DNA of 64,000 nucleotides, taken from assembly GCF_002009175.1 (NCBI RefSeq), contig NZ_CP018047.1, positions 1,674,001 to 1,738,000 of the forward strand, written 5' to 3'. The notes beneath the pieces were generated by a model, which was not told where the DNA came from, did not search any database, and saw only the letters and a list, made by a program, of their open reading frames with translations. This DNA is from Streptomyces niveus (GTDB lineage: Bacteria; Actinomycetota; Actinomycetes; Streptomycetales; Streptomycetaceae). Shown here piece by piece: positions 16,572 to 25,551 of this stretch. The translations under genes and the position numbers were made by a program. The stretch's first letter is position 1. Every line of letters starts with the position of its first letter.

Positions 16572-16889
16572 ATGCCCATACCGTTCGACGTGCTCGCGGA
16601 GCCCAGCAGGCGCAGGATCCTCGATCTGCTCCTGGAGCGTCCGCATCTGGTCGGTGAGCTGACCGACCGGCTCGGCCTGAGCCAGCCGGGCACCTCGAAG
16701 CATCTGCGGGTGCTGAGGGACGCGGGGCTGGTACGGGTCCGGCAGGACGCCCAGCGCCGCTGGTACGAACTGGCCCCGGAACCGCTCGCCGAGCTCGACG
16801 CCTGGCTCGGGCACTACCGGCATCTGTGGACCGGGAGGCTCGACGCGCTCGAACGGCATCTCGACGCGATGGAGGACGATTCCTCATGA
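16572..16889 (+). CDS. ArsR-family winged-helix regulator
   Basis: A 105-residue regulator. The winged helix covers about residues 7-80 (LAEPSRRRILDLLLERPHLV, then LSQPGTSKHLRVLRDAGLV as recognition helix). It lacks the metal-binding Cys cluster of classic ArsR/SmtB sensors and belongs with the group that is paired with AHSA1/SRPBCC proteins. Its stop overlaps the next gene (ATGA), so the pair is co-translated. Confidence 0.88.
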   Translation: MPIPFDVLAEPSRRRILDLLLERPHLVGELTDRLGLSQPGTSKHLRVLRDAGLVRVRQDAQRRWYELAPEPLAELDAWLGHYRHLWTGRLDALERHLDAMEDDSS

Positions 16890-17815
16890 CTGCGCACCCC
16901 GATGACAGCCATGTCGGCGACAGCCGTTCCGACGAAAGCCGTTCCGACGACCACGGTTTCTCGTCCTCACTGTCCGCCGAGAGCGGTGGGCGGACCGCTC
17001 TGCGCATGGAGCGCCGGCTCGCGCATCCGCCGCAGCGGGTCTGGGACGCGATCACGCAGCCGGCGCACCTGGCGAAGTGGTTCCCCTCCGAGGTGAGCGT
17101 GGATCTGCGGCCCGGCGGCGAGATCGGCTTCCACTTCCCGGGCGAGCTGGGCCCCGGCCCCGCCATGACCGGGCGGGTCACCGACGTCGACGAACCGCGC
17201 CTCTTCGCCTTCACCTGGGGCGAGGACCATCTGCGCTGGGAGATCGCACCGGACGGGGACGGCTCGCGGCTCAGCCTCGTACACACCTTCGGCGACCGGT
17301 TCGGGGCGGCGAGCTTCGCGTCCGGTTGGCAGGTCTGCGTCACCGCGCTGGGACAGCTGCTGGCCGGCCGGCCCGTGGACGTGGAGCAGGACACGCGGGG
17401 CACGCTGCACGAGGCGTATGTTGCCCGGTTCGACGAGCTGACGCGGGGACGTGTCGAGGAGACGGAGAACGGCGGGCGGCGGGTCCGGTTCGAGCGGCAG
17501 CTCGTACGGCCGGCGGAGGTGGTCTGGGCGCGACTGGCGGGTGGCGCGGAGCCGTTGACGGGGTCGCCTGTGCCGTCGGGCTTCACGGCCGACAGGATTC
17601 CGGCGGGGCCGGTCACGGACGTACGGGCGCCGGAGGTCCTGACGTACGCCTGGCACCCGGAGGGCGAGGTCCGCTGGGAGCTGCGCGCGGGGACGGGGCA
17701 CGGGCCCCGGCTGGTCCTGACCCAGACGGGCCCGCACGACTTCGACACGGAGGCGGCGGAGGTGGCGTGGCGGGCGCGGGTGGAGGACCTGGCGGCGGGG
17801 CTGCTCGACGTCTAG
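16886..17815 (+). CDS. AHSA1/SRPBCC-domain protein (two tandem domains)
   Basis: A 309-residue protein from ATG 16886, with GGAGG 11 bases upstream and the ATGA overlap with the ArsR gene. After an acidic Ser-rich tail (1-35), an AHSA1-like START fold covers about residues 36-180 (RLAHPPQRVWDAITQPAHLAKWF). A second, diverged copy follows at about 195-309 (FERQLVRPAEVVWARLAGG). Family members bind hydrophobic ligands or act with chaperones. In ArsR-AHSA1 operons the ligand or role is usually unknown, as here. Confidence 0.85.
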   Translation: MTAHPDDSHVGDSRSDESRSDDHGFSSSLSAESGGRTALRMERRLAHPPQRVWDAITQPAHLAKWFPSEVSVDLRPGGEIGFHFPGELGPGPAMTGRVTDVDEPRLFAFTWGEDHLRWEIAPDGDGSRLSLVHTFGDRFGAASFASGWQVCVTALGQLLAGRPVDVEQDTRGTLHEAYVARFDELTRGRVEETENGGRRVRFERQLVRPAEVVWARLAGGAEPLTGSPVPSGFTADRIPAGPVTDVRAPEVLTYAWHPEGEVRWELRAGTGHGPRLVLTQTGPHDFDTEAAEVAWRARVEDLAAGLLDV

Positions 17816-17862
17816 GCGGTGGGGTGGGGCGGGGTGGGCCGGGTCCGTCCGGCGGCCGGTTC

Positions 17863-17944
17863 GTCCTCAATCGCCGGACGGGCTCTTATTGAGCCCGTCC
17901 GGCGCTTGAGGACACGACACCAAGCCCGTCCGGCGCTTGAGGAC
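17863..17944. repeat. Three copies of the dispersed intergenic repeat, two forming a hairpin
   Basis: A plus-oriented copy (17863-17884, gtcctcaatcgccggacggg) faces an inverted copy (17891-17912, cccgtccggcgcttgagga). Together they make a long stem with a small loop; a second inverted copy follows at 17922-17944. The same sequence family is at 10803-10823. It lies between convergent genes and probably also terminates transcription. Confidence 0.8.
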
Positions 17945-17951
17945 AGCCGAA

Positions 17952-17986
17952 GGCCGGGCGGGCTGCTCCGCGCAGCCTGCCCGGCC
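17952..17986. terminator. Strong bidirectional hairpin
   Basis: GGCCGGGCGGGCTGC (17952-17966) pairs with GCAGCCTGCCCGGCC (17972-17986) across five bases, with one mismatch. It sits 27 bases past the stop of the minus-strand LysM gene and serves both convergent genes. Confidence 0.7.
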
Positions 17987-18012
17987 TCTGGGTCACGCGA
18001 CGACCGTCCCGA

Positions 18013-18756
18013 TTAGTACGGACCGTTCACGTTGTCGATCGAGCCGTAGCGGTCCGCCGCGTAGTTGCACGCCGCCGTGATGTTCGCGACCGGGTCGTAG
18101 CTGTCGGTCGACGTGCCGGGCACGTGGTACGCCTCGAAGGTCGGGGCGATGACCTGGAGCAGGCCCTTCGACGGCGTACCGGCCGCCGCGTTGGAGTCCC
18201 AGTTGTTGATGGCCTGCGGGTTGCCACCGGACTCGCGCATGATGTTGCGGTGGATCCCGTCGTACGAGCCGGGGATGCCGTTCTGCGCCATGACGTCCAG
18301 CGCCTCGCGGATCCAGCCGTCGAGGTCGTTGGTGTACGACTTCGCGGCCGTCTCGACGGCATCGGTGGTCTCGGCCGACGCCTTCTTCTCGGTCGAGGCG
18401 GTCGGGGCCGCCGCCTTCGGCTTGCCCGAGAGCTTCAGCTTCAGGCCGGGGTGGATCAGCGACGGGTTCTTTCCGACGGCGGCGCGGTTGGTCTTGTACA
18501 GCGCCTTCCAGCCGCCGCTCACGGAACGGGCGTCCGCGATCTTGGCGAGCGATTCGCCCTTCGCGACGGTGTGGATCACCTTCGCGGCGCTGGCGGCAGT
18601 CGGGGCCTTGACGGCCTGCTGCGGGGCGGGCGCGGCGCCCGCCGTCGTGGCGGTCACCAGGGGGAGCGCCAGTGCGGCGCTGCCCGTACCGAGGGCGATG
18701 AGGCGGCGGGCGAGCGGGCTGGTGCGGGAACGGCGGTGCTTACCCAGTGCGGGCAT
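18013..18756 (-). CDS. Secreted LysM / SLT-type cell-wall hydrolase under ydaO riboswitch control
   Basis: A 247-residue exported muralytic protein from ATG 18756, with GGAGAGG upstream. It has a signal peptide (LIALGTGSAALALPLVTATTA, cleavage near residue 41), a LysM peptidoglycan-binding domain (about 57-110, HTVAKGESLAKIADAR), a Lys/Ala-rich linker, and an SLT lytic-transglycosylase-like domain (about 140-247) with catalytic Glu in IMRESGGNPQAIN (about residue 172) and SKGLLQVIAPTF. It cleaves peptidoglycan outside the membrane. A c-di-AMP riboswitch and a Crp-like site precede it, the control logic reported for rpfA and related hydrolases of S. coelicolor. Confidence 0.92.
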   Translation of the reverse strand: MPALGKHRRSRTSPLARRLIALGTGSAALALPLVTATTAGAAPAPQQAVKAPTAASAAKVIHTVAKGESLAKIADARSVSGGWKALYKTNRAAVGKNPSLIHPGLKLKLSGKPKAAAPTASTEKKASAETTDAVETAAKSYTNDLDGWIREALDVMAQNGIPGSYDGIHRNIMRESGGNPQAINNWDSNAAAGTPSKGLLQVIAPTFEAYHVPGTSTDSYDPVANITAACNYAADRYGSIDNVNGPY

Positions 18757-18770
18757 GACGAAATCCTCTC

Positions 18771-18896
18771 CGTCGCCTGCGAGGTGAGCTGTCGGGTTCG
18801 GGCGGGAGATGCCCGGCCGCGCTGTTGGCGCGGCTTCACCCCAAGCCGGTCCGGCATTGCCGGATCGGCGACTTACCTGGGTCCCCCGCTCCTGCC
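18771..18896 (-). ncRNA. ydaO/yuaA (cyclic di-AMP) riboswitch
   Basis: The minus strand between the promoter and the LysM gene carries the conserved ydaO blocks in order: GGAGCGGGGGACCCAGGT, the TTGGGGTGAAGCCGC segment after a variable stem (CCGGCAATGCCGG), and the long 3' block with GGGCATCTCCCGCC and CCCGCCCGAACCCGACAGCT, closing with CGCAGGCG. This aptamer class binds c-di-AMP and usually turns cell-wall hydrolase genes off. The end of the aptamer is about 15 bases before the start codon, close to the ribosome-binding site. Confidence 0.9.
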
Positions 18897-19130
18897 GTAC
18901 GTGAATGGGTGGGTGCGGTTTCCGGGCAGCGGCAGGATTCGGCGTTCTACCCGGAATGACGAGAACGTAAGCGAGAACGTCCGGGCGAAACAAGTCCTGA
19001 ATTCACAGTCCCCCGCCATTCACTGATCAAACGGCGGGTAATTCGAATTCCCGTCCGGCGGTACAGGCCTCAACTTTCCTTTCCCGCACGGGAGGTGGGC
19101 GCGGGCGCGGGAGACACCCCCCGGCGAACC

Positions 19131-19146
19131 TGTGACACACATCACG
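19131..19146. promoter_or_regulatory. Crp-like site upstream of the riboswitch
   Basis: TGTGACACACATCACG fits the TGTGA-N6-TCACA consensus at 9 of 10 positions. It is about 235 bases upstream of the riboswitch, in a 604-base region without genes (18757-19360). It matches the Crp control known for rpfA-type hydrolase genes. Apart from this, the riboswitch and the terminator at 19286-19327, nothing is recognised in that region. Confidence 0.55.
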
Positions 19147-19285
19147 GGTTATCGATGCAACCGCCCGACGACAACACCACCCAGAAAGGGACAAGTTGGC
19201 CTCTGAATGCACATATCACCCACCCCACAAAGCGGACAAATTAGAAGTTTTCATCGTCCACGAATAGTCCCGAATGTACGAAAAG

Positions 19286-19327
19286 CGCCTTCCGTACGGC
19301 TCCCCTCACAGAGCCGTACGGAAGGCG
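19286..19327 (-). terminator. Rho-independent terminator of the beta-helix gene
   Basis: CGCCTTCCGTACGGCTC (19286-19302) and GAGCCGTACGGAAGGCG (19311-19327) form a perfect 17-bp stem with an 8-base loop. Read on the minus strand it is followed by GCTTTTCG, a short U-run. It lies 34 bases past the stop at 19361. Confidence 0.9.
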
Positions 19328-19360
19328 TGCCGAGCGGGCTGTCGCCCTGTCGATTTCGTG

Positions 19361-21292
19361 TCAGTCGGCCACTCGCCTGACGCCCGGGCTGCCCGGACCA
19401 CCCGTGATCACAAAGCTCGATCCCGGCTCGACCAGGACGTCTCCCTCGGCCGAGTTGGTGATGGTCACGTCCGTCAGTGTCGCGCTGCCACGGGCCCCGC
19501 CCATCGCGAGGATGCCGGAACCGTTGTTGGACCTGTCGATCGACACGTTGCTGATTTCGACGTCCGGTACGTTGCCGCCACCGTTCTTGAACTGAATGCC
19601 GTCATACGTGGAGTCGGCGATCTCGGTGTCCCTGATCTTCACCCCGGTGATGTCGCGGCTCGCCGGGAAAATGGTGATCGCGCCGAACTCCTGGTCCTCG
19701 TTCCAGAAAGCGCCGCCCGTGCGGTGCAACGCGTTTCCGGTGAGCAGGGTCTCGCCCGAGAAAGGCAGCGGGTCGTGGTCCGTCGCGAGCATGATTCCGG
19801 GGTAGTTGGCCGTATCGGCGATCAGGTTGTTCTGCACCTTGTTGCCGTAACCGCCATATATCGCGACGCCGTTGGCCCGCCAGGGCAACTGGATGGTGTT
19901 GTTGGTGAACGAGTTGTCGTGCGCGATGTCCACCGCCGGGTCCTTGACGTATCGATTGGCCCACACGGCGAGCGAATCGTCACCCGTGGTGCGGAAAGAG
20001 GAATTGTCCACCCGCGAATTGCGCGTGCCGTTGCTGAAGTTGATGCCGTCGGCGTACGTGTTGCGGATCCGCATGCCGCTGAACTCAAGGCCGTCGGCGG
20101 GGCCCCAGAGCGACGGGATGTTGTCGTAGTCGCGGCCGACCCAGACACCCACGTTGGCGTGCTCGATCCAGACATTGGAGATCTTGGTGTTCTTGCCGAA
20201 CCGGCCGTTGAGGCCCACCCCGCCCTCGGCGCCTCCGCCGCCGCGGATCCGGCCGGAGCCGAAGATGGCGATGTCGGAGATCTGGGTGTTGTCGTCGATG
20301 TCGAAGCCGAAGTTGCCCTCGTGCGGGTGGTTGATCCCGCCCGCGTTCTGCGGCTCGGTGAGCGTGTAGAGCTGTGAGTGCCACATGCCGGCGCCGCGGA
20401 TCGAGACGTCGCTGATCCCGATCTGGTTGTACTGGCCCTGGTTGTCGGGGTCGTCCGTCAGGATCTTCTGCTCCTGACGCCACTGCCCCCGCGGGATCCA
20501 GACACAGTCGATGTCGCCGTTCTGGTCGGCGGTGACCGCGTCCTGGATGGCCTTGGTGTCGTCGTTCCCGTCGTCGGGGACGGCGCCGTACTCGGTGATG
20601 GAGGTGCACTCGGCCGGCTTGCTCGCCGGGGGCGCCACCTGCTCCAGATCGATCAGGTCGACGATGTAGAAGGGCGCGTCGTCGTCCGCGTCGCGCTGGA
20701 GCTTGAACTTCGTGCCCGCCGGATAGCTCTTCTCCAGCAGCGCGTGCGACTCGTCGAAGAGTCTGCGGGCGTCCGTCTGGGGCGTGTTGGTCAGCGACTC
20801 GGGGTCGTCGGTGTTGCCGTACAGCCAGCTGTGCTTGGACGACAGATCCAGTTTCTGGACGAACGCGCCGTCGGCGTAGAGGCTGACGGTGGCGTCGATA
20901 CCGCCACCGCCGGGCGCGTCCGGGATCGAGTTGCGTACGACGATCGAGTTGGCCTCGTTCGTGGAGGTGAACTCGACGAACTCGCCCGTGCTGTCCAGCC
21001 GTACCGATTTGCGGCCCGACGACTCGCTGGCGAAGTTGGTGTGCCCGAAGGTGCGCTTCGGGTCCGCCTCCAGCAACGTGCCGTCGTAGTCGGCGGCTTC
21101 GGCCTCGTACTCGACGTACGGGAGGGTGGCCCCGCGCTCGGCCGCCGCCGGCCGGGCCGACGCGTCGCCGGCCTTCGCGGGCGGGCCGGCCGCCGACGCG
21201 GACGCGGACGCGGCGGGCAGGAGCCCGGCGACGAGCAGTCCGGTCATGGATATGCCGGAGATCAGCCGTCGTCGGAGGTGCTTCGACTTCAT
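19361..21292 (-). CDS. Secreted parallel beta-helix glycan hydrolase, GH87 (mycodextranase)-like
   Basis: A 643-residue exported protein. The signal peptide (ISGISMTGLLVAGLLPAASA) ends near residue 33. A CBM35-like domain (about 58-215, VEYEAEAADYDG) is followed by a right-handed beta-helix (about 225-635) opening with ITEYGAVPDDGNDDTKAIQD, the entry motif of pectate-lyase-3/GH55/GH87 proteins. GAGMWHSQLYT and the Asp-rich YADGINFSNG...TTGDDSLAVW (about 405-440) resemble the GH87 alpha-1,3-glucanase/mycodextranase active site. The exact glycan is not proven. Transcribed alone with its own terminator. Confidence 0.75.
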   Translation of the reverse strand: MKSKHLRRRLISGISMTGLLVAGLLPAASASASAAGPPAKAGDASARPAAAERGATLPYVEYEAEAADYDGTLLEADPKRTFGHTNFASESSGRKSVRLDSTGEFVEFTSTNEANSIVVRNSIPDAPGGGGIDATVSLYADGAFVQKLDLSSKHSWLYGNTDDPESLTNTPQTDARRLFDESHALLEKSYPAGTKFKLQRDADDDAPFYIVDLIDLEQVAPPASKPAECTSITEYGAVPDDGNDDTKAIQDAVTADQNGDIDCVWIPRGQWRQEQKILTDDPDNQGQYNQIGISDVSIRGAGMWHSQLYTLTEPQNAGGINHPHEGNFGFDIDDNTQISDIAIFGSGRIRGGGGAEGGVGLNGRFGKNTKISNVWIEHANVGVWVGRDYDNIPSLWGPADGLEFSGMRIRNTYADGINFSNGTRNSRVDNSSFRTTGDDSLAVWANRYVKDPAVDIAHDNSFTNNTIQLPWRANGVAIYGGYGNKVQNNLIADTANYPGIMLATDHDPLPFSGETLLTGNALHRTGGAFWNEDQEFGAITIFPASRDITGVKIRDTEIADSTYDGIQFKNGGGNVPDVEISNVSIDRSNNGSGILAMGGARGSATLTDVTITNSAEGDVLVEPGSSFVITGGPGSPGVRRVAD

Positions 21293-21456
21293 GGTGTCCT
21301 CTGTTTCCGTGGGGTCGACAGAGTGAGAGATGCCGGTCCGTGGTGGGGGGGAGCGGCAGGACCACGATCAAACGGGACAGATCAGCTGCCCCTATCTTGC
21401 AAGAGAACCGCAAATAATTGAGCTTCACAGTTGAGGTCCTGCGGTCGGGCAGTGAG

Positions 21457-21485
21457 AGTTTTCAAGCATGTCACGGGTTTGTCAA
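21457..21485 (-). promoter_or_regulatory. Candidate housekeeping promoter of the beta-helix gene
   Basis: On the minus strand a consensus -35 TTGACA (21485-21480) is followed after 17 bases by AAAACT (21462-21457). It would give a transcript with a leader of about 155 bases before ATG 21292. The remainder of the 453-base divergent region 21293-21745 is relatively A+T-rich near 21390-21420 but holds no other clear element. Confidence 0.4.
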
Positions 21486-21745
21486 CAGCCCGCGTCAGAA
21501 GCGGACTTGGCGCGCGGCGGGGGCGGACAGGGCCGGACGGCGGGCGATTCACGCGCCGGGCGCTCGCGCGGGGAGCGAACCCTATCAACTGTCTGTTACC
21601 TCCATAGAGGCAAAATCGCTCGTTTTCCTGGACCTTTACGCCCGAACGCCACGAGCATGATTACTGCGAGTAGTCATTCGCTCCGGGTGCGGCATCGCCG
21701 CACCACGCGCTCCATCCATCCCGGAAAGGACCCGGACCGAGCCTC

Positions 21746-23611
21746 ATGAGAATTCCCCGCTCTCGCACAAGGCTGTCCAGCACCCTCGCGGCAGGCGCTG
21801 TCGTCGGCGCCCTCGCGGCCTCAACTCTCGCCGGTGCCGCCCCCGTTGTCGCTCACAGCGACGGGGGCCACCACGAGCACTCGACCAGGGCGGGCGTGGA
21901 CCCCGCCGAGGAGGCGGCGCTCGGGCGCGAGCACGCCGAGGAGCACGCCGCCACCCGCGCGGGAGCCGAGGATCTCGGCACCTACCCGCAGGCGACCCGC
22001 ACCGCCCGGCTCAAGATGCTCACCGAGACGCAGGCGGAGACCAACAAGGAGTACAAGGCGTCGGAGTTCGGCGCCTTCAAGGAGTACTTCGACTCACCGG
22101 ACTTCGGCGTCCACATCGCCCAACTGCCCACCGGCAAGGTGCTCCTCTTCTCCTTCGAGCGGATCGAGACCGACCCCACGAAGGAGACGGCGCCCACCCA
22201 GATCGTCGGCGCCGCCAACCGGGGCCGCGCCTTTCTCTGGGACCCCGCGAAGGGCACCGGGGAGCGGGCTTTCAAGAAGGTCACCCCGCCCGCCGTCACC
22301 ATGCCCGACAGCACGGGCGTCTCCCGCCCTGCGCCGATCTTCTGCGCCGGACACGCCTTCCTGCCGAACGGGATGCTCGGCGTCTTCGGCGGCAACCTCG
22401 GGGGCAACGGGGGCTCGGGGGCCAAGCTGTCCTTCGTCTTCGACCCGTGGAGCGAGACCTGGGCGATGAACGAGGACATGTCCGTCGGCCGCTGGTATCC
22501 CAGCGTCGTCACCGGCCCCGACGGCCGGATGCTGATCATGTCCGGGCAGTCCGAGCTGGGCTGGGGCACGCCCACCCCGATCGTGGAGCGCTTCCCCGCG
22601 CTGCGCGACCCGGTGCCGTACCGCACGACCGACGTCCCCCGGTTCCAGAATGTGGACCGGTTCCGCGCGGACGCGCCGTACAAGCTCGACTACCCGCACC
22701 TGTTCAGCCTGCGCGACGGGAAGGTCTACGGGCTCGGCCGCAGCCACGACCAGCAGTGGCTCTTCGACCCGGTCAAGGAGACCCGGAGCGATCTGGCGCA
22801 CCGGCCGGACGGTGTGAACCGCAGCTACGGCTCGGCGGTCCCGCTCCCCGGCGGTTTCCGCGGCCCGGACTCCGTCCTGGTCCTCGGCGGCGACCGTACG
22901 GACCCGAACACCTACCAGCTCGCCGCGGGCAAGTGGAAGACCAAGGAGGCGCGGGCCTTCGGCCGCACCCAGGACAACACGCTGCTCCTGCCCGACGGGA
23001 ATCTGCTGACCGTCAACGGCTCCTACGACATCCGCGACTACGGCAACGGGCTGTACAACCCGAACGCGGACCTGAAGTACCGGCACACGGAGTTGCGTGA
23101 CGAGAACGGCGACTGGCGGCTGGGCCCCGTCCAGCGCCTCGCGCGCGGCTACCACTCGAACGCCGTGGTGCTGCCCGACGGCCGTGTCATGGTCACCGGC
23201 GACGAGGCGCAGCAGATCGCCAACGACCGGAATATCAAGGACGATCTGGACGGCACCATCGAGATGTACGAGCCGTCGTACCTACACAACGGGGCCCGTC
23301 CCGCGCTCGACTCGGCACCGTCCCGCCCGCTCGTCTTCGACCAGCGGTTCACCGTCTCCAGCTCCACCACCGACGACGTGAAGCGGGCCGTGCTGCTGGC
23401 GCCCACGACCGCCACCCACTCGGTCAACACCAGCCAGCGGCATGTGGAGTTGCGGATCAAGCGGCAGGGCGGCGGTGAGCTGGAGCTTCAGGCACCACCC
23501 ACCGCCGAGGCGGCCCCACCGGGCTGGTACATGCTGTTCCTCCTCAACGAGGAGGGTGTCCCGAGCATCGCCAAGTGGATCTCCCTGGAGCCGAGCGGGG
23601 CGCGGTCATGA
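21746..23611 (+). CDS. Galactose-oxidase-like radical copper oxidase (GlxA-like)
   Basis: A 621-residue exported protein. The signal peptide is about residues 1-37 (RTRLSSTLAAGAVVGALAAS). A seven-bladed kelch propeller and a C-terminal DUF1929 domain follow. Candidate active-site residues by family alignment: Cys of IFCAGHAFLPNG (about 201, thioether partner), Tyr of GRWYPSVV (about 251), YHS of RGYHSNAVVLPDG (about 467-468) and His of THSVNTSQR (about 557). The family oxidises alcohols or aldehydes with O2 and releases H2O2; Streptomyces GlxA acts on surface glycans. Its stop overlaps the start of a DyP peroxidase gene (ATGA). Confidence 0.88.
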   Translation: MRIPRSRTRLSSTLAAGAVVGALAASTLAGAAPVVAHSDGGHHEHSTRAGVDPAEEAALGREHAEEHAATRAGAEDLGTYPQATRTARLKMLTETQAETNKEYKASEFGAFKEYFDSPDFGVHIAQLPTGKVLLFSFERIETDPTKETAPTQIVGAANRGRAFLWDPAKGTGERAFKKVTPPAVTMPDSTGVSRPAPIFCAGHAFLPNGMLGVFGGNLGGNGGSGAKLSFVFDPWSETWAMNEDMSVGRWYPSVVTGPDGRMLIMSGQSELGWGTPTPIVERFPALRDPVPYRTTDVPRFQNVDRFRADAPYKLDYPHLFSLRDGKVYGLGRSHDQQWLFDPVKETRSDLAHRPDGVNRSYGSAVPLPGGFRGPDSVLVLGGDRTDPNTYQLAAGKWKTKEARAFGRTQDNTLLLPDGNLLTVNGSYDIRDYGNGLYNPNADLKYRHTELRDENGDWRLGPVQRLARGYHSNAVVLPDGRVMVTGDEAQQIANDRNIKDDLDGTIEMYEPSYLHNGARPALDSAPSRPLVFDQRFTVSSSTTDDVKRAVLLAPTTATHSVNTSQRHVELRIKRQGGGELELQAPPTAEAAPPGWYMLFLLNEEGVPSIAKWISLEPSGARS

Positions 23612-25476
23612 CGTATACGGCACAGCCTTCGACGGCGTACGACCCGCCCGGTGGCGGCGTGGACGATCTCCCGCTGCGCAGGAGCCGGGAGATCCAGGGC
23701 GACATCATCGCGGGAGCCAAGAAGGACCATGTCCAGTTACTCCTGCTGAAGTTCGAGGACGAGAGCCTGGCCAGGACCTGGCTGCGCCGACTGCGGCCCC
23801 GGATCGCCACGACCCGTCAGGTCGCGGCGTTCAACGCGGAGTTCAGCAAGGCCCGTAAGCAGTCCGGCGGTGACGACCCCAGGGCGCTCAACGCCGTATG
23901 GCGGGTCGTCAGCTTCACGTATCCCGGACTGCGGCTGCTGGCAGGGCGCGATCCCTTCCCGTCCGTCCCGCCGGGCAGTACGCAGGAGGCCTTCAAGCAG
24001 GGCCCCGCCGCCCGCGCCGACCTGCTCGGTGACACCGGGCAGTGCGCCCCGGAGCACTGGCTGTTCGGCAACGGCACGGGGCAGCCGATCCACGCGGTGC
24101 TGACCGTCGCCGCGGACCGGCCCCAGGATCTGCGCGTCGCGCTGACGGAGGAGCGCGAGGAGGCCGCCCGGCACAAGGTGGTGATCGTCTTCGAGCAGGA
24201 CGGCGCGACCCTGGAGGGAAGCCGCCGGGGCAAGGAGCACTTCGGCTTCAAGGACGGGATCAGTGAGCCCGCCGTACAGGGCTTCGACCAGCCCGACCCG
24301 CAGAGACCCGAGCACAAGAAGGGCAGCCCCGGCACCCGGATCATCCCGGCCGGCGAGTTCGTCGTCGGGCACGAGCGCGACGGCGGCAGACCGAACGACC
24401 TGCCGGGCTGGGCGACGAACGGCTCCTTCCAGGTTCTGCGGCGTCTCGCGCAGGACGTGCCCGGCTGGTGGGCGCAGGTCGCGGTGCGTCTGAAGGAGCT
24501 GAAGGAGCAGGGGAAGGTGCCTCCCGAGGCGACGACCGAGTGGCTGGCCGCGCGCCTGGTCGGCCGCTGGCGCTCGGGCACACCGGTGGCGAAGTGCCCG
24601 CACGCGGACACCCCCAGCGACGCGGAGGCGTGGTCGGACAACGACATCAGCTACCAGGACGACCTGGAGGGCGAGATCACTCCGCTCTTCTCGCATCTGC
24701 GCAAGACCAGCCCGCGCGACGGTCTGCTGCTCAAGTCGAGCGACGAGCAGACCGTCCCGGAGAAGGGCGCGCTCGACGGGCGGCGCATCATGCGGCGCGG
24801 CATTCCCTACGGCCGGCCGTTCGACCCGGCCGGCAGCGCGGGCAACGGCCCGGACGCGCCGCGTGGTCTGGTCTTCGTCTGCTACCAGTCCGATCTGGTG
24901 CGGCAGTTCGAGTTCATCCAGAAGGACTGGATCGAGGAGCCGAACTTCCCGTCGAGGGACCAGCCCCCCGGCCGGGACCCGCTGGTCGGCACCGCGACGG
25001 ATGTCAGTTTCAAGGGCGGCAAGGTCCGCTTCGAGCAGTTCGTCAGGACCGAGGGCGCGGTGTACGCGTTCGCTCCCTCGCTCACCACCATCGAACTGCT
25101 TGCCGACGGAAAGCTCGACGGTGGCGGCGGCCCCGACGGCGACCGGATCCTGGAAGCCCCGTTCACGCTGCGCCCCGCGGACGGGCCCGTCGGCACGGCC
25201 AAGGCCCGGCTCGTGATGCGGGAGGTCGGCAATCTCGTCGTCCTCGACGAGCGCGACGAGCAGCGCTGGGAGTCGGGCACCGCCGGGACCGGCGGGGTGA
25301 AGGCGGTCTTCCAGGAGGACGGTGACCTCGTCGTCCTCGGGGCCGACGACCGGCCGGTGTGGAAGTCCCGTACGACCGGGAATCCCCACGCCAAGCTCAT
25401 CGTCCTGATGGACGGGAACGTGGTGATCCGAGCCGCCGACGGGACGGTGGTCTGGCAGACCGACACCGCGCACTGA
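23608..25476 (+). CDS. DyP-type heme peroxidase with C-terminal B-lectin-like domain
   Basis: A 622-residue protein starting at ATG 23608, overlapping the oxidase stop by 4 bases. The DyP fold covers about residues 25-505, with the distal GxxDG motif in FGFKDGISEPAVQG (about 213-226) and the proximal region ITPLFSHLRKTSPRD (about 365-379, His as heme ligand). The tail (about 530-622) has three repeats such as GNLVVLDERDEQRWESG, GDLVVLGADDRPVWKSR and GNVVIRAADGTVVWQTD, as in mannose-binding B-lectins. It probably uses the H2O2 made by its partner. No signal peptide is visible, although the partner is exported. Codon 44 (23737-23739) is TTA, so bldA dependence is likely. Confidence 0.88.
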   Translation: MTYTAQPSTAYDPPGGGVDDLPLRRSREIQGDIIAGAKKDHVQLLLLKFEDESLARTWLRRLRPRIATTRQVAAFNAEFSKARKQSGGDDPRALNAVWRVVSFTYPGLRLLAGRDPFPSVPPGSTQEAFKQGPAARADLLGDTGQCAPEHWLFGNGTGQPIHAVLTVAADRPQDLRVALTEEREEAARHKVVIVFEQDGATLEGSRRGKEHFGFKDGISEPAVQGFDQPDPQRPEHKKGSPGTRIIPAGEFVVGHERDGGRPNDLPGWATNGSFQVLRRLAQDVPGWWAQVAVRLKELKEQGKVPPEATTEWLAARLVGRWRSGTPVAKCPHADTPSDAEAWSDNDISYQDDLEGEITPLFSHLRKTSPRDGLLLKSSDEQTVPEKGALDGRRIMRRGIPYGRPFDPAGSAGNGPDAPRGLVFVCYQSDLVRQFEFIQKDWIEEPNFPSRDQPPGRDPLVGTATDVSFKGGKVRFEQFVRTEGAVYAFAPSLTTIELLADGKLDGGGGPDGDRILEAPFTLRPADGPVGTAKARLVMREVGNLVVLDERDEQRWESGTAGTGGVKAVFQEDGDLVVLGADDRPVWKSRTTGNPHAKLIVLMDGNVVIRAADGTVVWQTDTAH

Positions 25477-25551
25477 CCCGTCACCGCGCACTCGCCACCA
25501 CCGCGCACCGACCGGCACCGGGCACGGGACGTGACCTGCCCCCTCACGGCC

